A stretch of DNA of 64,000 bases from Ursus arctos (lineage: Eukaryota; Chordata; Mammalia; Carnivora; Ursidae). This document shows positions 46,743-59,310 of this stretch, piece by piece (position 1 is the first letter of the stretch; each line of letters opens with the position of its first letter). The stretch lies in assembly GCF_023065955.2 (NCBI RefSeq), contig NW_026622997.1, positions 22,672,001 through 22,736,000 on the forward strand. The letters are read 5' to 3'. Under the pieces are notes generated by a model. That model did no database searches and was not told where the DNA came from. It saw only the letters and a program-made list of their open reading frames with translations. The translations under genes and the position numbers were made by a program.

Positions 46743-47300
46743 GTTAAAAAATAGATTTTGTATAAAAATAGATTTTTGTATTAGGTTCACAGCAAACCTG
46801 AGTAGAAAGTACAGAAATTTCCCACATATGCTCAGTCCCCCTCCAAATCTTCCCCATTATCGACATCCCCCACTGTGAGTGGTACTTCTGTTATGATAGA
46901 TGACCCTACACTGACACATCATTATCACCCCAAGTCCACAGTCTGCATTAGGGTTCACTGCTGCGGTGCTACATCCTATGATCTGGACGAATGTATAATG
47001 ACATGTATCCACCTTGCGGTATCCGTGAAACCAAAAGAATGGTTTCACTGCCTTAACAATCCTCTGTGCTCTACCTGTCCACCCCTCCCTGCACCCTAAC
47101 TCCTGGCAACAACTGCTCTTTTCTATGACCTCCAGGGCTTTCTCGGTCTTTCCCAGAATGTCATGTAATTAGAATCATACAGTATGTAGCCTTTCAGGTT
47201 GGCTTCTTTCCCTTGGTAATAATACACATTTTTCTCGCCATGGCTTTTCATGGCTTGATAGGTCATTTCTTTTTAGTACTGAATAATATTCCATCGGCTG
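46743..47300 (-). repeat. Old L1 3' end, antisense
   Basis: Plus-strand phrases 'TTAGGTTCACAGCAAACCTG', 'TTATCGACATCCCCCACTGT', 'AATGACATGTATCCACCTTG', 'CATACAGTATGTAGCCTTTC' and 'CTGAATAATATTCCATCGGC' are the reverse complement of an old L1 3' UTR. Related antisense L1 sequence may continue to about 47560 ('GAAATTAGTCCAGTTTGATG...'). Confidence 0.75.
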
Positions 47301-47560
47301 GAAGTGTTATGAAAGTAAACTCTTTCATCAAGTCTAATGTCTCTATGGTAAAGCACACTAGAAATTAGTCCAGTTTGATGAGTTTTCACATGAACACGTA
47401 CACACAACGAACACACATGTTCAGAAACAGACCGTGTCAGCACAGAAGACCCTTGCTGTCCTGTGCCAATCAATGCCCCCAAAAGTCTCACCACCCTTCT
47501 GACCTCTAATACCATATGTTAGTTTTGGCTGTTTAGCCTGTTTGGTGTAGACTTTGGAAA

Positions 47561-48714
47561 GGTTTCTTTCAATCCGTAACCTAGAGAGCAACTAGCCACT
47601 TTCCTCCTAGAATCTGGCATCCTACATCTAAAGAGAAAATCTGAAAGATAAGGAATGGAATAGCGTTTCTTTGTTTTCTCAAAGGACACCCACAGTGCCC
47701 TCCTAGAAGTGAAGACTGGATTCGAAGTGCTTGTTTCCTCTCGAGACTACATAGCCGAGCTTGTACAACACCAAAACGAGCTGTTGACAAGTGGCAAGTT
47801 CAAGCATATAATTTATTTGACATTGTGTAGGCCAGAGTGCAGTTGTCTCTTTGAATCTAACGTTTTAAAGTAAAACACTTTCAGATGGAATGTGGATTGG
47901 ATAGCTACTTGATGAATTCATTTGCTTTCAGGATTTAAAGCGTGTTTAGTGTGTGTAAGAGCCGGCCTGAGCAGACCTACCTGAGGACATTGCATAGTTC
48001 TGAGACCTGTCACCCCCGCCATATCAGCCAATCTTCCTAAGGCAAAAAAAAAAAAAAAAAAAATGTGGAAAGGTTTGAAGAGTGGACTATAAAATGTTGA
48101 AGGACACAAACATGCACACCCATGCTTACACTTGGATACGCACACACGGAACATATATAAAGAGAAAAATACCCCACAAACATTTAGATGCAATGGGAAA
48201 GAAAGCAATAGATACTTCTTTTTGATTATTACCATAGTGAGTTACTGTCCTATAACAGGAAAAGCCATAGAGACTTACCTATCATAAACATTAGAACTGT
48301 AGCAGCTCAGAATGATCATCTAGAAAACTCCCCCCATCTCCATCCTTGGACATTATTGCTATGGAAGAACGGACTGAATTTTTAAGCACAGTCACATGAT
48401 ATTTTGGAGGATATAAAGTAACTCATCATGAAGGGTCAGTGGACATTTTCTGCATAAAAATCAGGTTTGGTATTTGACTTATTGGAGAACTTGGCTCCTC
48501 TCAGCAGAAAGGGGCAGAGGACATCAGAGAGTCCACCCGAAGGTCCAGACCCTCCACCTCATCTACCCACGAGAGAGTGGGCACTACCCGTTAACATCTG
48601 CTTGGGAAGACAAAGCACAGGAACCCAGAAGACCAAACTGATGCACCTTATAATATCATGCAGACCCCTAAACTAGAAAGAAAAATAAACTTAACCTTAA
48701 TAATTACAGCTATA
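47561..48714. other. Non-coding with an A-run
   Basis: A 21-nt A-run lies at 48043-48063. The 48000-48040 stretch preceding it might be the 3' end of an old retroposed copy, but I recognise no family. No gene is seen. Confidence 0.4.
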
Positions 48715-48965
48715 AAAGTTGGTTTTTATTGAGTATTTACTGTGTGCCAGATATTTTACTAAGCCCTTACAAACAGTCTCTAATTTAATCCCCAAAACAA
48801 TTCTATGAGTTAAATATTATTGTCGTGATCTTTTTTACAGGTAAGGAATCCAGGGATTTTAAAAGGGATATAATTTGCCCAAGTTCACACACCTCGCAAG
48901 TTGCAGAGCCTGCTTCGTCTGTCCCCTTAGACACTAAGCAATGTGGTCTCCCAAGTTGTAGGCCA
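48715..48965 (-). repeat. MIR, nearly full length
   Basis: Reverse-complement MIR: 'TATTGAGTATTTACTGTGTG', 'CCAGATATTTTACTAAGCCC', 'TAATTTAATCCCCAAAACAA', 'GATATAATTTGCCCAAGTTC' and 'GCAGAGCCTGCTTCGTCTGT'. Confidence 0.82.
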
Positions 48966-49649
48966 ACAGATACATTATGTTACTGTGACAACAGGAATGC
49001 TGGATGATTCAGAGACTTGCTCTAGACAAAGAACAAACAGTAGAGCTAAAATGAGGATAACTTGCTCTTTATTGTTAAATTGATTCTTTGTCTTAAACAC
49101 CTGATCCTAATGAAAAATAACTGATAATATAGACTAAAAACTAAAACCTTAATTGATTTGTTTCCCTGAACAAGCCTAAAATTGCCTGTAAATATCCCCC
49201 ACATCAGTGATGAGGACCAGCCCTATCTAAAAAAAGAAACATGCATGAAGGCTATAGGTGTCAACCCTGCTGTCCCCATGGAAAATACTTTTTCTCCATG
49301 GACCTTGGTTACTCCACTTCCCCTCCCACTGAGGTCCAGGGTTCTCATACTCTTCCCCTTCTGTTCTGTTAACCTATGCTCTCTATGTAATAAAACAATT
49401 CATCACAGAAAAGATAAGTAAAGTTTATTATCCCAAGTACAACCAAGAGGATGTTATTCAATGCAAACTGATGAATTCAAAATTACTTTGAACTTGGCTA
49501 TCTTGGTGTTTGTGTAACTTAAAAAGTCTAAGAAAACATTTTGTTTTGTACAATTTTGTCCTGTGTGTTTTAAAAACGTATTGATTGATACACCCAGCAC
49601 CCATATCTTAGTTTCAAAATATTTGTCTTCAGTGAAAGAAACCAGGGCT
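48966..49649. other. Non-coding, nothing recognised
   Basis: AT-rich DNA without a recognised repeat or convincing reading frame. Confidence 0.4.
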
Positions 49650-50460
49650 CCTTAGTGAAATGGCTGATTCTAGGGCTGGGTCAAGGAAAATACAAGGTGG
49701 ACTTGCAGCATGGTCTAGTGCCAGAAAATAAGAAAGTGCTGAAAAAACAAATCAAAACAAAACAAAATGGTGGACGCATGTCAAAGGAAGATAGGAGCCA
49801 AACTGAAAAAGCTCCCAAGGCCAAAGCAGGAACAATTTAAGCAACAGCATACTGATACAAATGGATAATCTAATAAATAAAGAAATAAATGGGGGACAAG
49901 TGATAAATGTTCCCTAGAGAGATTTCCAAATGATAATTACCAAATAACTTTGTACATATATCCTCTCTAGGTGGCAGTAGGCTGGACTTAGTACTTACTC
50001 TCAAAGGGTATAACTTGGAAAGAAGAAAATAGTAACTTTACAAGGGAGAAAACTGACAAACACTATAATTAACCAATTTTAACCTCACCATTGATGAGTC
50101 ATGTTGATATCATATACTTCCTGATATAATGTGATGACAAGGACACCTCACCCTGTGGCATTCTTTCTAAAACTCACAAATCTTATCTAATCATGAGAAA
50201 AATATCAAACAAACCCAAAATGGTGCACATTCTACAACATGTGACCAGTCAAGATCATGAAAATAAGGACAGAACTAACAGACTGTCACAGACCAACAGA
50301 GACATGATGTATAAATACAATGTGACATCCCAGATGGGATCCTGAAACAGGAAAAGGGCATTAGTGGAAAAACTCATGAAATCCAAATAAAGTTAGTAGT
50401 TTAGTTAATAGCAATGTAACAACTTTGTTTTGACACATACTATGATTATATAAAATGATA
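49650..50460 (+). repeat. Old L1 3' UTR copy (L1M-type), sense
   Basis: Phrases 'GATGACAAGGACACCTCACC', 'TAATCATGAGAAAAATATCA', 'CAAACAAACCCAAAATGGTG', 'AGATGGGATCCTGAAACAGG' and 'ATAAAGTTAGTAGTTTAGTT' are in the order of the same old L1 3' UTR family that lies inverted at 44225-45060. Confidence 0.75.
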
Positions 50461-53183
50461 AATTAGGAGAAGTTGAAAATAGATGATATTGATAACTTAG
50501 TGAAAAATCATATGGACAATATAATAACATAGATAGGGAAAATAATATAGATGAGAAATAACTTGTTATAGGTATGAAAAATGTGTCCCAGAAGCAAAAT
50601 CTGTTCTTTTTTGCATGTACAAGGAATCCCTTGTCACCTAAGACATGAATGAAGATGTAAGAGGAACACTTAACAGAGCTGTTACAACCGTTAATCAATT
50701 AAGGGCAACTTACTGGCCTCTTAAATTTTTTTCTCAGCTAGATGAAGAGATGAGCAGAGTCTGTAAAAACAGTCTCATATTGATGCTCACTGGCAAAGAA
50801 AATTTATCATTCACCTTACCGAGTTACAGTGAAAACTTCAAGTGTTTCCGAATAAAATCTCCAATCTGGGATTGTATGCATGAATGAAAATGGTCTTGCA
50901 AATTAGCGTCTTTTACCTATCTTTACAAAGCCAGCTCACTTTAGAATTCCAGGTGTAAGTCAAAGTAAACACAGTAATTCTAACCTGGAGCTGTAGAGTA
51001 TATACCCTAGGGAGGTGAGTTGGATTCTCTCCATGGTCTGAACCACCTGGTTATGTACTCATCTGTCATATTTGCTATAAATGTGTTCAACCTTGTTTAG
51101 AAACCCTTGAGAGATCTGATGAAAGATCTTCATGAGCATTTTCCCAATCCAATGGCAGAGAAGATGAGATAAGCAACACTTTCCCACCACTTCATAGACG
51201 TTACCAAATAATTTGATACCTACCATAGAATAATAGATGACTGGAGATGACTTTGAATAGCTTCTTGAAACAGAAGTCACCTGGAAAATTATGATTAGTG
51301 GTATAAACATTTGTCATTTTTGGTTGCCAACATTTTTGAGCACGCTTCTCGTATTTTGTTCATTTTCTACATAGGTGGAAGCTATGTAGAATTCACATTC
51401 CCAGAATGTATTATAGCTAGTATATAAATGATTAACTTGCCTTTCAGCCAATTAGAGTAGCCATGACAGACTTGGGTTCAGAACTAACCATCATGAAGGA
51501 GTAGCTGGGCGGGGATATTGATTCAGGGGCAAGGAATATTTTTTCTTCTGGAGTAACAGTGCTCAGTGCTAAGAGTCATGTTTGCTCAGCAGGGAGTAGG
51601 CATATTTCACAAGAGCTGCTTCAGTATGGTTGGCATTACTCATGGCTGGATAGCCTCAAAATCTGGCTCTTTGGACCAAATGGATCTTCTGTGAGTTACT
51701 CAAAACCCGTCAATAAATTCCTTGTCTGCTTAATGTAGCTCCAGTGAATTAAAGTGAATTCAGTGAATTCAGTTGTTTGCAGCCAAGAACCCCCACCTAC
51801 ACAAAACGTAGTAGTTTTTTTTTTTTTCTTTTCTCCAGTTATATACAACAGTCTTTGCAGGATTGGGTCAGCACGACACTTTCCTTACTCCAGCTGTTTT
51901 TATCCAAAGCTGAATGGAGCTGTTAGATTTATCCAGAGATCTCGGGCTGCTTGAGAGAGGTAAGTAGACAATTTTAATTATCTGTCTATCCAACTGTCCA
52001 TCCTTCTCTTTTCCTAATTCTTTTCTGTATCTTCAACTGCTGGCTGAACAGTGAACTAGCCAATTAATCAGTTGTTTTGTCCACATGGTACCAAGCAACT
52101 ACTGAGACAAATCTTTTCTACTAAATTGCCATTAATGTTATATATATAGATACAGAGATGTATAGATACAAATGTAGTTGTACATTACATATGGATAGCT
52201 AGAGATGTACAGAAATGAGTGAATTAGCACTGCAGTGATATGTTACTGACACCAAAGTTGTGATGCTGGTAACTACTGCCCAGGCTTTCCATTCTGCCAT
52301 TGTCTAATATAAGCTCTCGAAGGAAATCCAAGTGACTGAGTCATGTTCTGTTCTACTTATTCTCATTAATTTTGAAACAGTCATACTAAATACCTATACC
52401 AATTGACATTTAAAAACTTCAAAGCTGGATGTTCTTAGCCTATTCATTTACTTTTGGCGGGCCTAAAATATTTAACTAAGATCCCAAGTGTTTACAAAGG
52501 ACCAAAGAGAAGAGCTCAACTAAGGGGAGAAGCTGGATCAGCATGCAATTGCCACCTGGTAACCATATATAGCTGTGGGTCTTCTGCCATGTATTTAGTT
52601 AATCTTCACCTTTCAGATAAATATTCAGGGCTTGGGTCCTATCCCAGTTGGAGACAAAATCATGGATCTTTGATCTGCTTGTCTAACTTTTGTTTTTTAA
52701 CTTCACGATGTTCACTGTCACAATGTAGTCTGTCTGGATTATGCGTACACCCTAGCATGCAGTTGAAGATCTGTGGCCCAACTCCCCTTCCTAATGCGCA
52801 ATGTGCCATCTTGTAATTGGGCTATATTTCTGTCATATTTGATGATCAATGCCAATTTTTCCCTTCTTTGTTGAAATGATTGAGTTGACTCAATCTCTTC
52901 GCAGACACAATTATGTATTCAAAATCAACTGGATTCACAATCAACAGACAATGTAGAGTAACAGAAAGAAAATTATAAAGGTTTAGGTAAAATTGGCCTA
53001 CGTTTTAACCATATGCAATGCAAATAACCCCAATAATATCTCTTTACAAATCTCTTAGAAATAAAAAAAGGTATTTGTTTAATTTGAATTCAAATATACC
53101 GTGTATAAAGTAAATGTATTGTTATTGTTTATAATTATTTTAGTTTTTTCCACTCTAATTTCTTTTAGAAATTTTTTAATTAA
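50461..53183. other. Non-coding, probably ancient repeat-derived in part
   Basis: No family is confidently assigned. 51724-51772 has short AGTGAATTCA-type direct repeats, 51817-51829 a T-run. The 52454-52816 frame (120 codons, + strand) has no recognisable domain and is probably chance. Confidence 0.4.
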
Positions 53184-53196
53184 AAATTACCCTTCT

Positions 53197-53403
53197 CTTT
53201 TTTTTTTTTAAGATTTTATTTATTTATTTGAGAGAGAGACTGAGAGCATGAACAGGGTGAGTGGCAGAGGGAGAAGCAGACTCACTGTCGAGCAGAGAGC
53301 CCCATGCTGGGCTCTTGATATGGGGCTCAATCCCAGGACTCCAGGGTCATAACCTGAGCCAAAGGCAGACACTTAACCAACTGAGCCACCCAGCCGCCCC
53401 CCC
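53197..53403 (-). repeat. SINEC, first of a head-to-head pair
   Basis: 'TTAAGATTTTATTTATTTAT' tail side, 'CAATCCCAGGACTCCAGGGT', head 'CTGAGCCACCCAGCCGCC'. Flanked by AAATTACCCTTCT (53184-53196) and AAATTACCATTCT (53404-53416), one mismatch. Contains a small extra GGGCTCTTGATATGG stutter in mid-body. Confidence 0.95.
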
Positions 53404-53434
53404 AAATTACCATTCTTGTAAAAGATTATGCATG

Positions 53435-53620
53435 TGGGTCGCCTGGGCGGCTCAGTCGGTTAAGCTTCTGCCTTCAGCTCAGGTCATGATCCCAGGGTCC
53501 TGGGCTTGAGCCCCACGTTGGGCTCTCTGCTCAGTGGGGAGCCTGCTTCTCCCTTTCCCTCTGCTGCTGCTCCTCCTGCTTGTGCTCTCTCTCTGCCAAA
53601 TAAATAATTTCTTTAAAAAG
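53435..53620 (+). repeat. SINEC, second of a head-to-head pair
   Basis: Head GTCGCCTGGGCGGCTCAGTC, body 'GGTCATGATCCCAGGGTCCT', tail 'CCAAATAAATAATTTC'. Flanked by AAAAGATTATGCATG (53420-53434) and AAAAGATCACGCATG (53621-53635). Its head faces that of the preceding copy across 31 bp. Confidence 0.95.
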
Positions 53621-53639
53621 AAAAGATCACGCATGCTTG

Positions 53640-53889
53640 TTTTTAAAAAGCAAGCAACACGGAAAGTATAAAAGAAAAATCAACAAAAGACCTCAAATGC
53701 AACCACCGAGAAAGAGCTAACATTTTGTACCCTTCCTACCAGACATCTCTCTTACATGTAACATGAAAATGGTTAACTGGTAAAACAGAAATCATTTCAT
53801 AACAATTGGAGCATACTGTAATTGTTATTCATTTGTTTCATTTTTTTACTTTAGGGTATTCCTTAATTGCTCTAAACACCATTTTGTAG
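53640..53889. repeat. Probable ancient interspersed repeat, unassigned
   Basis: 'GTATAAAAGAAAAATCAACA' followed by 'CAACCACCGAGAAAGAGCTA' and 'ACATTTTGTACCCTTCCTAC' resembles a widespread old mammalian repeat that I cannot name. Confidence 0.4.
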
Positions 53890-55890
53890 TTTTCAGCACA
53901 CAGGTATTTTCCATCTTTTGTCAGATATATCCTTAATTATTATTTGATTTTCTTTTGGATGCCATTTTCATGGTTGGTGGTATTTTTACTTTCAACTTCA
54001 GATTGTTCATTGCTAGTATATAGATACGCAATTGATTTTGTATGTTGACTTTTGTATATTGTTTATTGACCTTGTTTCATTCAACCTTGTTAAATTCCCT
54101 TATCAGTTCTAATAACATTTTTTTTTGTAGGTCCCTAGACAATCATGTCTCTATGAATAAGATAGTTTTACTTCTTCCTTCCCAATAAGGATGATTTAAT
54201 TCCTTTTCTTGCCTATTGCCTTGAATAAAAGAGAAAAATATTCTATTCTACAGTGTTGAATAGAGGTGGAAAGCAAGCTTCCTTGTGCTGGGCCTAATGT
54301 TAGTGGGAAAGCATTCAGTCTTTTACCAGTAAGTATACTGTTATCTGTAAGTTTTTTGTAGATGTCCTTTGTCAAGTTGAGAAAGTTACTTTCTATTCCT
54401 AGTTTGCTGAGAGTCTTTATCAGAAATGAATGTTGGATTGGGTCAAATGGGTTTTTTTTTTTTCTATGTCTATTGAAAAGACACTATGTTTTTTGTTTTT
54501 TTTTTTCAATTTCTCAATACAGAGAATTACACTGAGTTTTGAATGTTAATGTATCCTTGCATTCCTGGGATAAACTTCACTTGATCCTAATCCTTTTTAT
54601 ATATTGGTGGATTCAATTTGCTAAAACTTTGTTTATAATTTTTACATCTATGTTTATAAGTGATATTGATCTGTGGTTGGTTGGTTTTTCTCATATATCC
54701 ATCTGATTTTGGTATCAGGTAATTCTGGCCTCATAGAATGAGTTGGGAAGTAGTCACTTCTCCTAACTTTTCTGGAACTCTTTGTTAGGCTTGGTGTTAT
54801 TTCTTCCTTAAATGTTTGGTATATTCACTGGGTGAATATACCAAATATACCCCAAGTCATAGGGACCTGGAATTTTCTTTGGAACATGGTTTTTAATTAC
54901 AAGTTCAACTTGTTTAATAGATATAGGGCTAGTCATCTATTTTTTCTTCAATGAGCTTTGGCAGTTTGTGTCTTTCAAGAAATCTGCCCATTTTATCTAA
55001 GTTATGAAGTTATCAGCTTAAAGTAGTTCATAATATTCACTCATCATTCTTTTAATATCTGTAGATTCGGTATTGGTATCAGCTCTCTCATTTCTATGAC
55101 TGATAATTTGTGACATCGGTCTCTTTTTTCCCCCAATAAATCTGGTTAGAGTCTTCTCAATTTTTAAAAAATTCATTCAAAGACCTAATTTTGGGTTAAT
55201 TCATTTTTCCCTGTTTTCTATTTCTTTATTTCTGCTGTGATCTGTATTATTTCCTTTCTTCTACTTTGGGTTTCATGGGCTCATCTTTTCTTTTCTTTTC
55301 TTTTTTTTTAGTTTTTAAAGATAGAAGCTAAGGTCATTTTTTTTGCGACCTTTCTTCTTTCTCTAATTTGGGCGTTTGGTGCTATAAACGTCTGCTTAAA
55401 TGTTGCTTTAGTGGCGTCTCACAAATTTTGATATGCTCTATATTTGCTTCATTCAGTTCAAAATGCTTTCTACTTCCCCTTTGGATTTCTCCTTTGACTC
55501 ATTATTAAGAGTTATGTTGCTTACTTTTAAATATTAAATATCTAAATTGAAGTTAAATATTTGGGGATTTTCTAGAGATCTTTCTGTTAACGATCTCTCA
55601 TTTAATTCCATTGCAGTTAGAAAATAAACAGCATGACTTGAATTCTTTTAAATTTATTGAGATTTGACTTATGGCCCAGAATACAGTCTATTTTGGTAAA
55701 TGTTCCAAGTGTGCTTTAAAGAGAATGTTTATTCTGCGGTTGTTGAGGGGAGTTTTCCATAAATGTCAATTAGATCAAGGTGGATGATAGTGTTATTCAA
55801 ATTGTCAATATCCTTACTGATTTTCCGTCTAATTATTTTATCAATGCTTGACAGACAGATATTGCTATTTCTGACTCTTTTGAAATAAAT
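53890..55890 (-). repeat. Decayed L1 ORF2 segment, about 2 kb, antisense
   Basis: The + strand carries the L1 ORF2 reverse complement in order: 'GATTGTTCATTGCTAGTATA', 'GTTTGCTGAGAGTCTTTATC', 'GGTATCAGGTAATTCTGGCC' plus 'TCATAGAATGAGTTGGGAAG' (reverse-transcriptase region), 'GTCAATTAGATCAAGGTGGA' further on. Many stops and indels; no intact frame survives. It is the longest transposon relic in the window. Confidence 0.85.
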
Positions 55891-58320
55891 TCATCCAAAG
55901 ACACTTGGAGGCACATTGAATAACGAAATTCAAGAAGAGGACCACATAATTAAATTTTTAAAGAAAGAATTTGGGGGAATGGGGTAGCAATTAGTACCAT
56001 GAAATGAATGACTAGGTACGGAATTGAGGGCACGGGAGGATATCATTGCTGAGTCCTGAAGAATACTCAGTTAGGTAGCCCACATGGATCCTTCTCTTAG
56101 TGCCAGTGATGAATTTCCTAAGGAAATAAGTTGAGAATACATGAGACCAACCCACTTGAAAAAGGAAGAATTTGCTCAATAATGACAATCTTTAGGGACA
56201 CCCTTAGCTGCAATCATAAGCAGCAATGCTGTAATGTCATTAACCTTATTCCTCTCACTCTGTAAAAGGTCACTTTATTCGTAAATTGTGCATGCACACA
56301 TGCACACAGATAAGGAGCCGTTAACAAAGCATGTGTGTTGGCGGCCCCACCAACTCTATCTAACCCCGTTAGCACATTTTCTAGCATTCTGTCATGAAGT
56401 CATTGGCAGTGTCGGTGTTCGAAAACTGCATGGCTCAGATGTTTCTAAACCCTTTTAATCCATAACAAAGGCCTCCCTTATTGTTGTTTTGTTTTCCTTT
56501 GCTGCCCTACAGCATGGCAGCCAGTGTGCGCTCCTGATAAGCAGTGAGCCATGCAGACGCGGTTCAGTTTCCTTGTGCGACCACCATGTAACCTGCCAAG
56601 GCCCACATGTGGGATGCAGCATGGCTTCCCCTCCCCCCACCCAGAACCCATGCCAATGGCACCCTGCGCCATGGTTAGCAGGCCACATATCTTCAGAAGA
56701 ACACAAAATTAATTTATTGTGTCACAAACAGCATTTAGCATTGTCTAATTTGGGGGATGCAGTATAGCTCATGTAAATCATTCTATCCTAAGTGAGATAT
56801 TATCTAAGTGAGATAACAGGAAGCTTCTAACTTGGAGCAAGAGGAAAAAGAAATTGCTAGTATGGAAATGGATTTTTCTGAGGGGTGATTTTCTCTTTCC
56901 CTTCCTGGGTTTGTACAGCAGGGACGAAGAGAGGACTATACTATTTCAGGACTCAATGCTGATATTTTCTACTGTTAACAAAAGAGGCCCCTGTGTGTCC
57001 AGGCGAGTGTGACAAAGGATGTGAGGGCAGACTCTATAAATGGTGGCAGCCTGAATAAACTGGGTTGGGAAAGAAATGCGGGAAGGAATTGATAGTCAGG
57101 AGGCTATGTGGCCTGAATGACTATCCCGACTGCAGAGTGTAGACGAAGAGCCAAGTCAGAGTACACGTGGGGAAGAGTCTCAGGGAGAGTCCCAAGCTGC
57201 TGGTAGCTGGATGATGGGCCAGGTACAGTCTGGCTTGAGATAAGCTAGAAAATTGGTGGGACACAAGAGTCCATGTAAAGGGCAATTCAGAATCCAATGG
57301 AGAAGACCAATTGCCAAAAGAGTATTAAGAATCAAGGAGATTAAGACATAGAGGCCTATTTCTTGGGGAAGAGGTTAATTGCTGAGTCTGGATTAGAAGA
57401 TGAGAATCAGTGGGATCCGTGGGATATTGGAGGTAGGGGATCACTTGTTAAAAAGCCACCCAGCTGCGGCTCACCCCTTTCCACTGCAGTGGCTCGTCCC
57501 CACCACCTTGGTTCCTAGAGGAGCTGAGGAGATTTTGGAAGCTGTGTCAAGTTCTGTGTATACTACAGACCAATATCCTTGAACAGGTTGTGACAAGAGC
57601 TGCGGTGCTTTCCCCATTCTCCTTGGTTTGGTTTTCACACAATCCAGAGCTACTGCCTTCCTTTCTCTGGCCAGGGAGTTGGAAAGAGCAGAACTACATC
57701 ATGGACATTTTATTTTCCTGCAAACACCCTTTTTAGCAAACCACAGTCCCGATTGCTAGTTCTCAAGCTTCCGACCACCTTTCGCGCCTCAGCCTTGTCC
57801 ACACTGCACCTTTCCTGGCACTTGCTACTATCCAAACAGCAAGGGCAGGGATGGCTGTCCCAACATTTTAACAGTAAGAAAGCAGTCTTTTTTCAGTCTG
57901 GGAGGTGAGAGCTTATTTTCCACCAGATCTGCAGTTGATGACTCCCCAGTTTCTGTCCATCTGCCAATCAGCTTTGCAAAATGGTGTCAGGCCAATGACT
58001 GAGAGACACCTCCGATTTCCTTGAGATCCAGGCGTTACCCACTGTGTCCCTCCTTCAGCTTGCTTCCTAATCCAGCCCCCTCCTTACCACAAACCGATCC
58101 CTGCAATTTCACACAAGCTTTGAGTTCCTTTCCCCAGAGCCCCCCGACCTGCCGCTTCCTCAGGTCCGCTGCTGGAAGCATGCCTTCGGAACCTGGGGTA
58201 ACACCAATGAGTATGTGCTCTCCAGGATCCTCAACCGACAGAACTGGTTGTTCCGTGGTTCTGACTAGAAAACCTGCCTCTCCTTCCACCAGCTGTGAAA
58301 CCACACCTCTGCCATCTTTT
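55891..58320. other. Non-coding, nothing recognised
   Basis: Mixed composition, no recognised repeat or gene. The overlapping frames at 56455-56767 on both strands lack recognisable domains. Confidence 0.4.
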
Positions 58321-58507
58321 TTTTTTCCTTTTAAGATTGATTTATTTGAGAAAGAAACAGAGTGCATGTGTGAGTGGAAGGAGGGGCAGAGGGAGAGGGC
58401 GGGGAGCGTGGACTACCACGTGCACCTGGATCCCAAGACCCTGAAGTCATGACCTGAGCTGAAATCAAGAGTTGGACACTCAACCGACTGAGCCACCCAG
58501 GCGCCCC
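58321..58507 (-). repeat. SINEC, diverged copy
   Basis: 'TTTTAAGATTGATTTATTTG' tail side, 'GGATCCCAAGACCCTGAAGT', then head 'GACTGAGCCACCCAGGCGCC'. Shorter and more diverged than its neighbour at 58710. Target duplications are not clear (ATCTTTT on both sides at best). Confidence 0.9.
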
Positions 58508-58599
58508 ACTGGATCTTTTAAGATATAACTCAGGTCACAGCTCTTAGTTTTCCCTGATTGTGCAAGTCAACATCAAATCCCTAAGATCAGCTCTCAGCA

Positions 58600-58709
58600 T
58601 CTGCCTTCCTTCTTCTCTCCCTGCCTCCCTCCCTTCTTTCCTCCCTGCCTCCCTTCCTCCTCCCCTTCTTCCCTCCCTCCCTTTCTCCCTTCCTCCCTTC
58701 CTTCTCTTT
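58600..58709 (+). repeat. Pyrimidine-rich (CCTT)n microsatellite
   Basis: About 110 bp almost purely C and T (CCTCCCTT-type units, with a few G). A SINEC inserted at its distal end. The Ser/Pro/Leu-rich frame over it is an artefact. Confidence 0.9.
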
Positions 58710-58910
58710 TTTTTTTTTTTTTTAAGATTTTATTTATTTATTCAACAGAGATAGAGACAGCCAGCGAGAGAGGGAACACAAGCAGGGGGAGTGGGAGAGG
58801 AAGAAGCAGGCTCATAGCAGAAGAGCCTGATGTGGGGCTCGATCCCACAACGCCAGGATCACGCCCTGAGCCGAAGGCAGGCGCTTAACCGCTGTGCCAC
58901 CCAGGCGCCC
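58710..58910 (-). repeat. SINEC, young ursid-type copy
   Basis: Full-length with a long T-run on the tail side, 'GACAGCCAGCGAGAGAGGGA', 'AGCCTGATGTGGGGCTCGAT', 'GGCGCTTAACCGCTGTGCCA' and 'CCCAGGCGCC'. Flanked by a perfect 15-bp duplication CCCTTCCTTCTCTTT (58695-58709 and 58911-58925). The 'CCGCTGTGCC' head variant matches bear/panda SINEs as I know them. Confidence 0.97.
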
Positions 58911-58934
58911 CCCTTCCTTCTCTTTCTTTCAGTA

Positions 58935-59310
58935 AATACTTAATGAACTCCCACTACACCCAAGGCACTCATTGTTTAAGAAACTGGGTTTACAGGAGTG
59001 AGTAAGACATACAAGATTTGGGTTCTTACGGGGTTTATACTCTAGAAAGGTGGAGATAGACAATAAAGGATTAAAAAAAGAAGACTGTCAGGTGTAGGAT
59101 AATGGATGTGTGGACAAGGAATGTGATGAGGAGTGCTCGTAGGTAATTTAACTGGGTGGTAGGAAAGGCTTCTTTCAGGAGATAGCATTGAACCTCTGAT
59201 CTACATGACGGAAGGAGGAACCCATGCTCCATGCTTCCTTAGAGAGAAGAGCATTCCGTTGAAGGGAAATTGCCAAAGCAAAGGCACTAAGGGAAAGACA
59301 AATAGGGAAG
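58935..59310 (+). repeat. Ancient LINE-like fragment (L2-type?)
   Basis: 'TACAGGAGTGAGTAAGACAT', 'TGGAGATAGACAATAAAGGA', 'GGAAAGGCTTCTTTCAGGAG' and 'GAAGAGCATTCCGTTGAAGG' follow the order of a common old mammalian repeat that I believe is L2-type. Confidence 0.5.

Noticed and set aside
58021..58452. 143-codon frame on the + strand
   Set aside because: Its second half runs into an antisense SINEC (58321-58507), and the first half has no recognisable domain.
58560..58754. Ser/Pro/Leu-rich 64-codon frame
   Set aside because: It is a translation of the CT microsatellite and the T-run of a SINEC tail.
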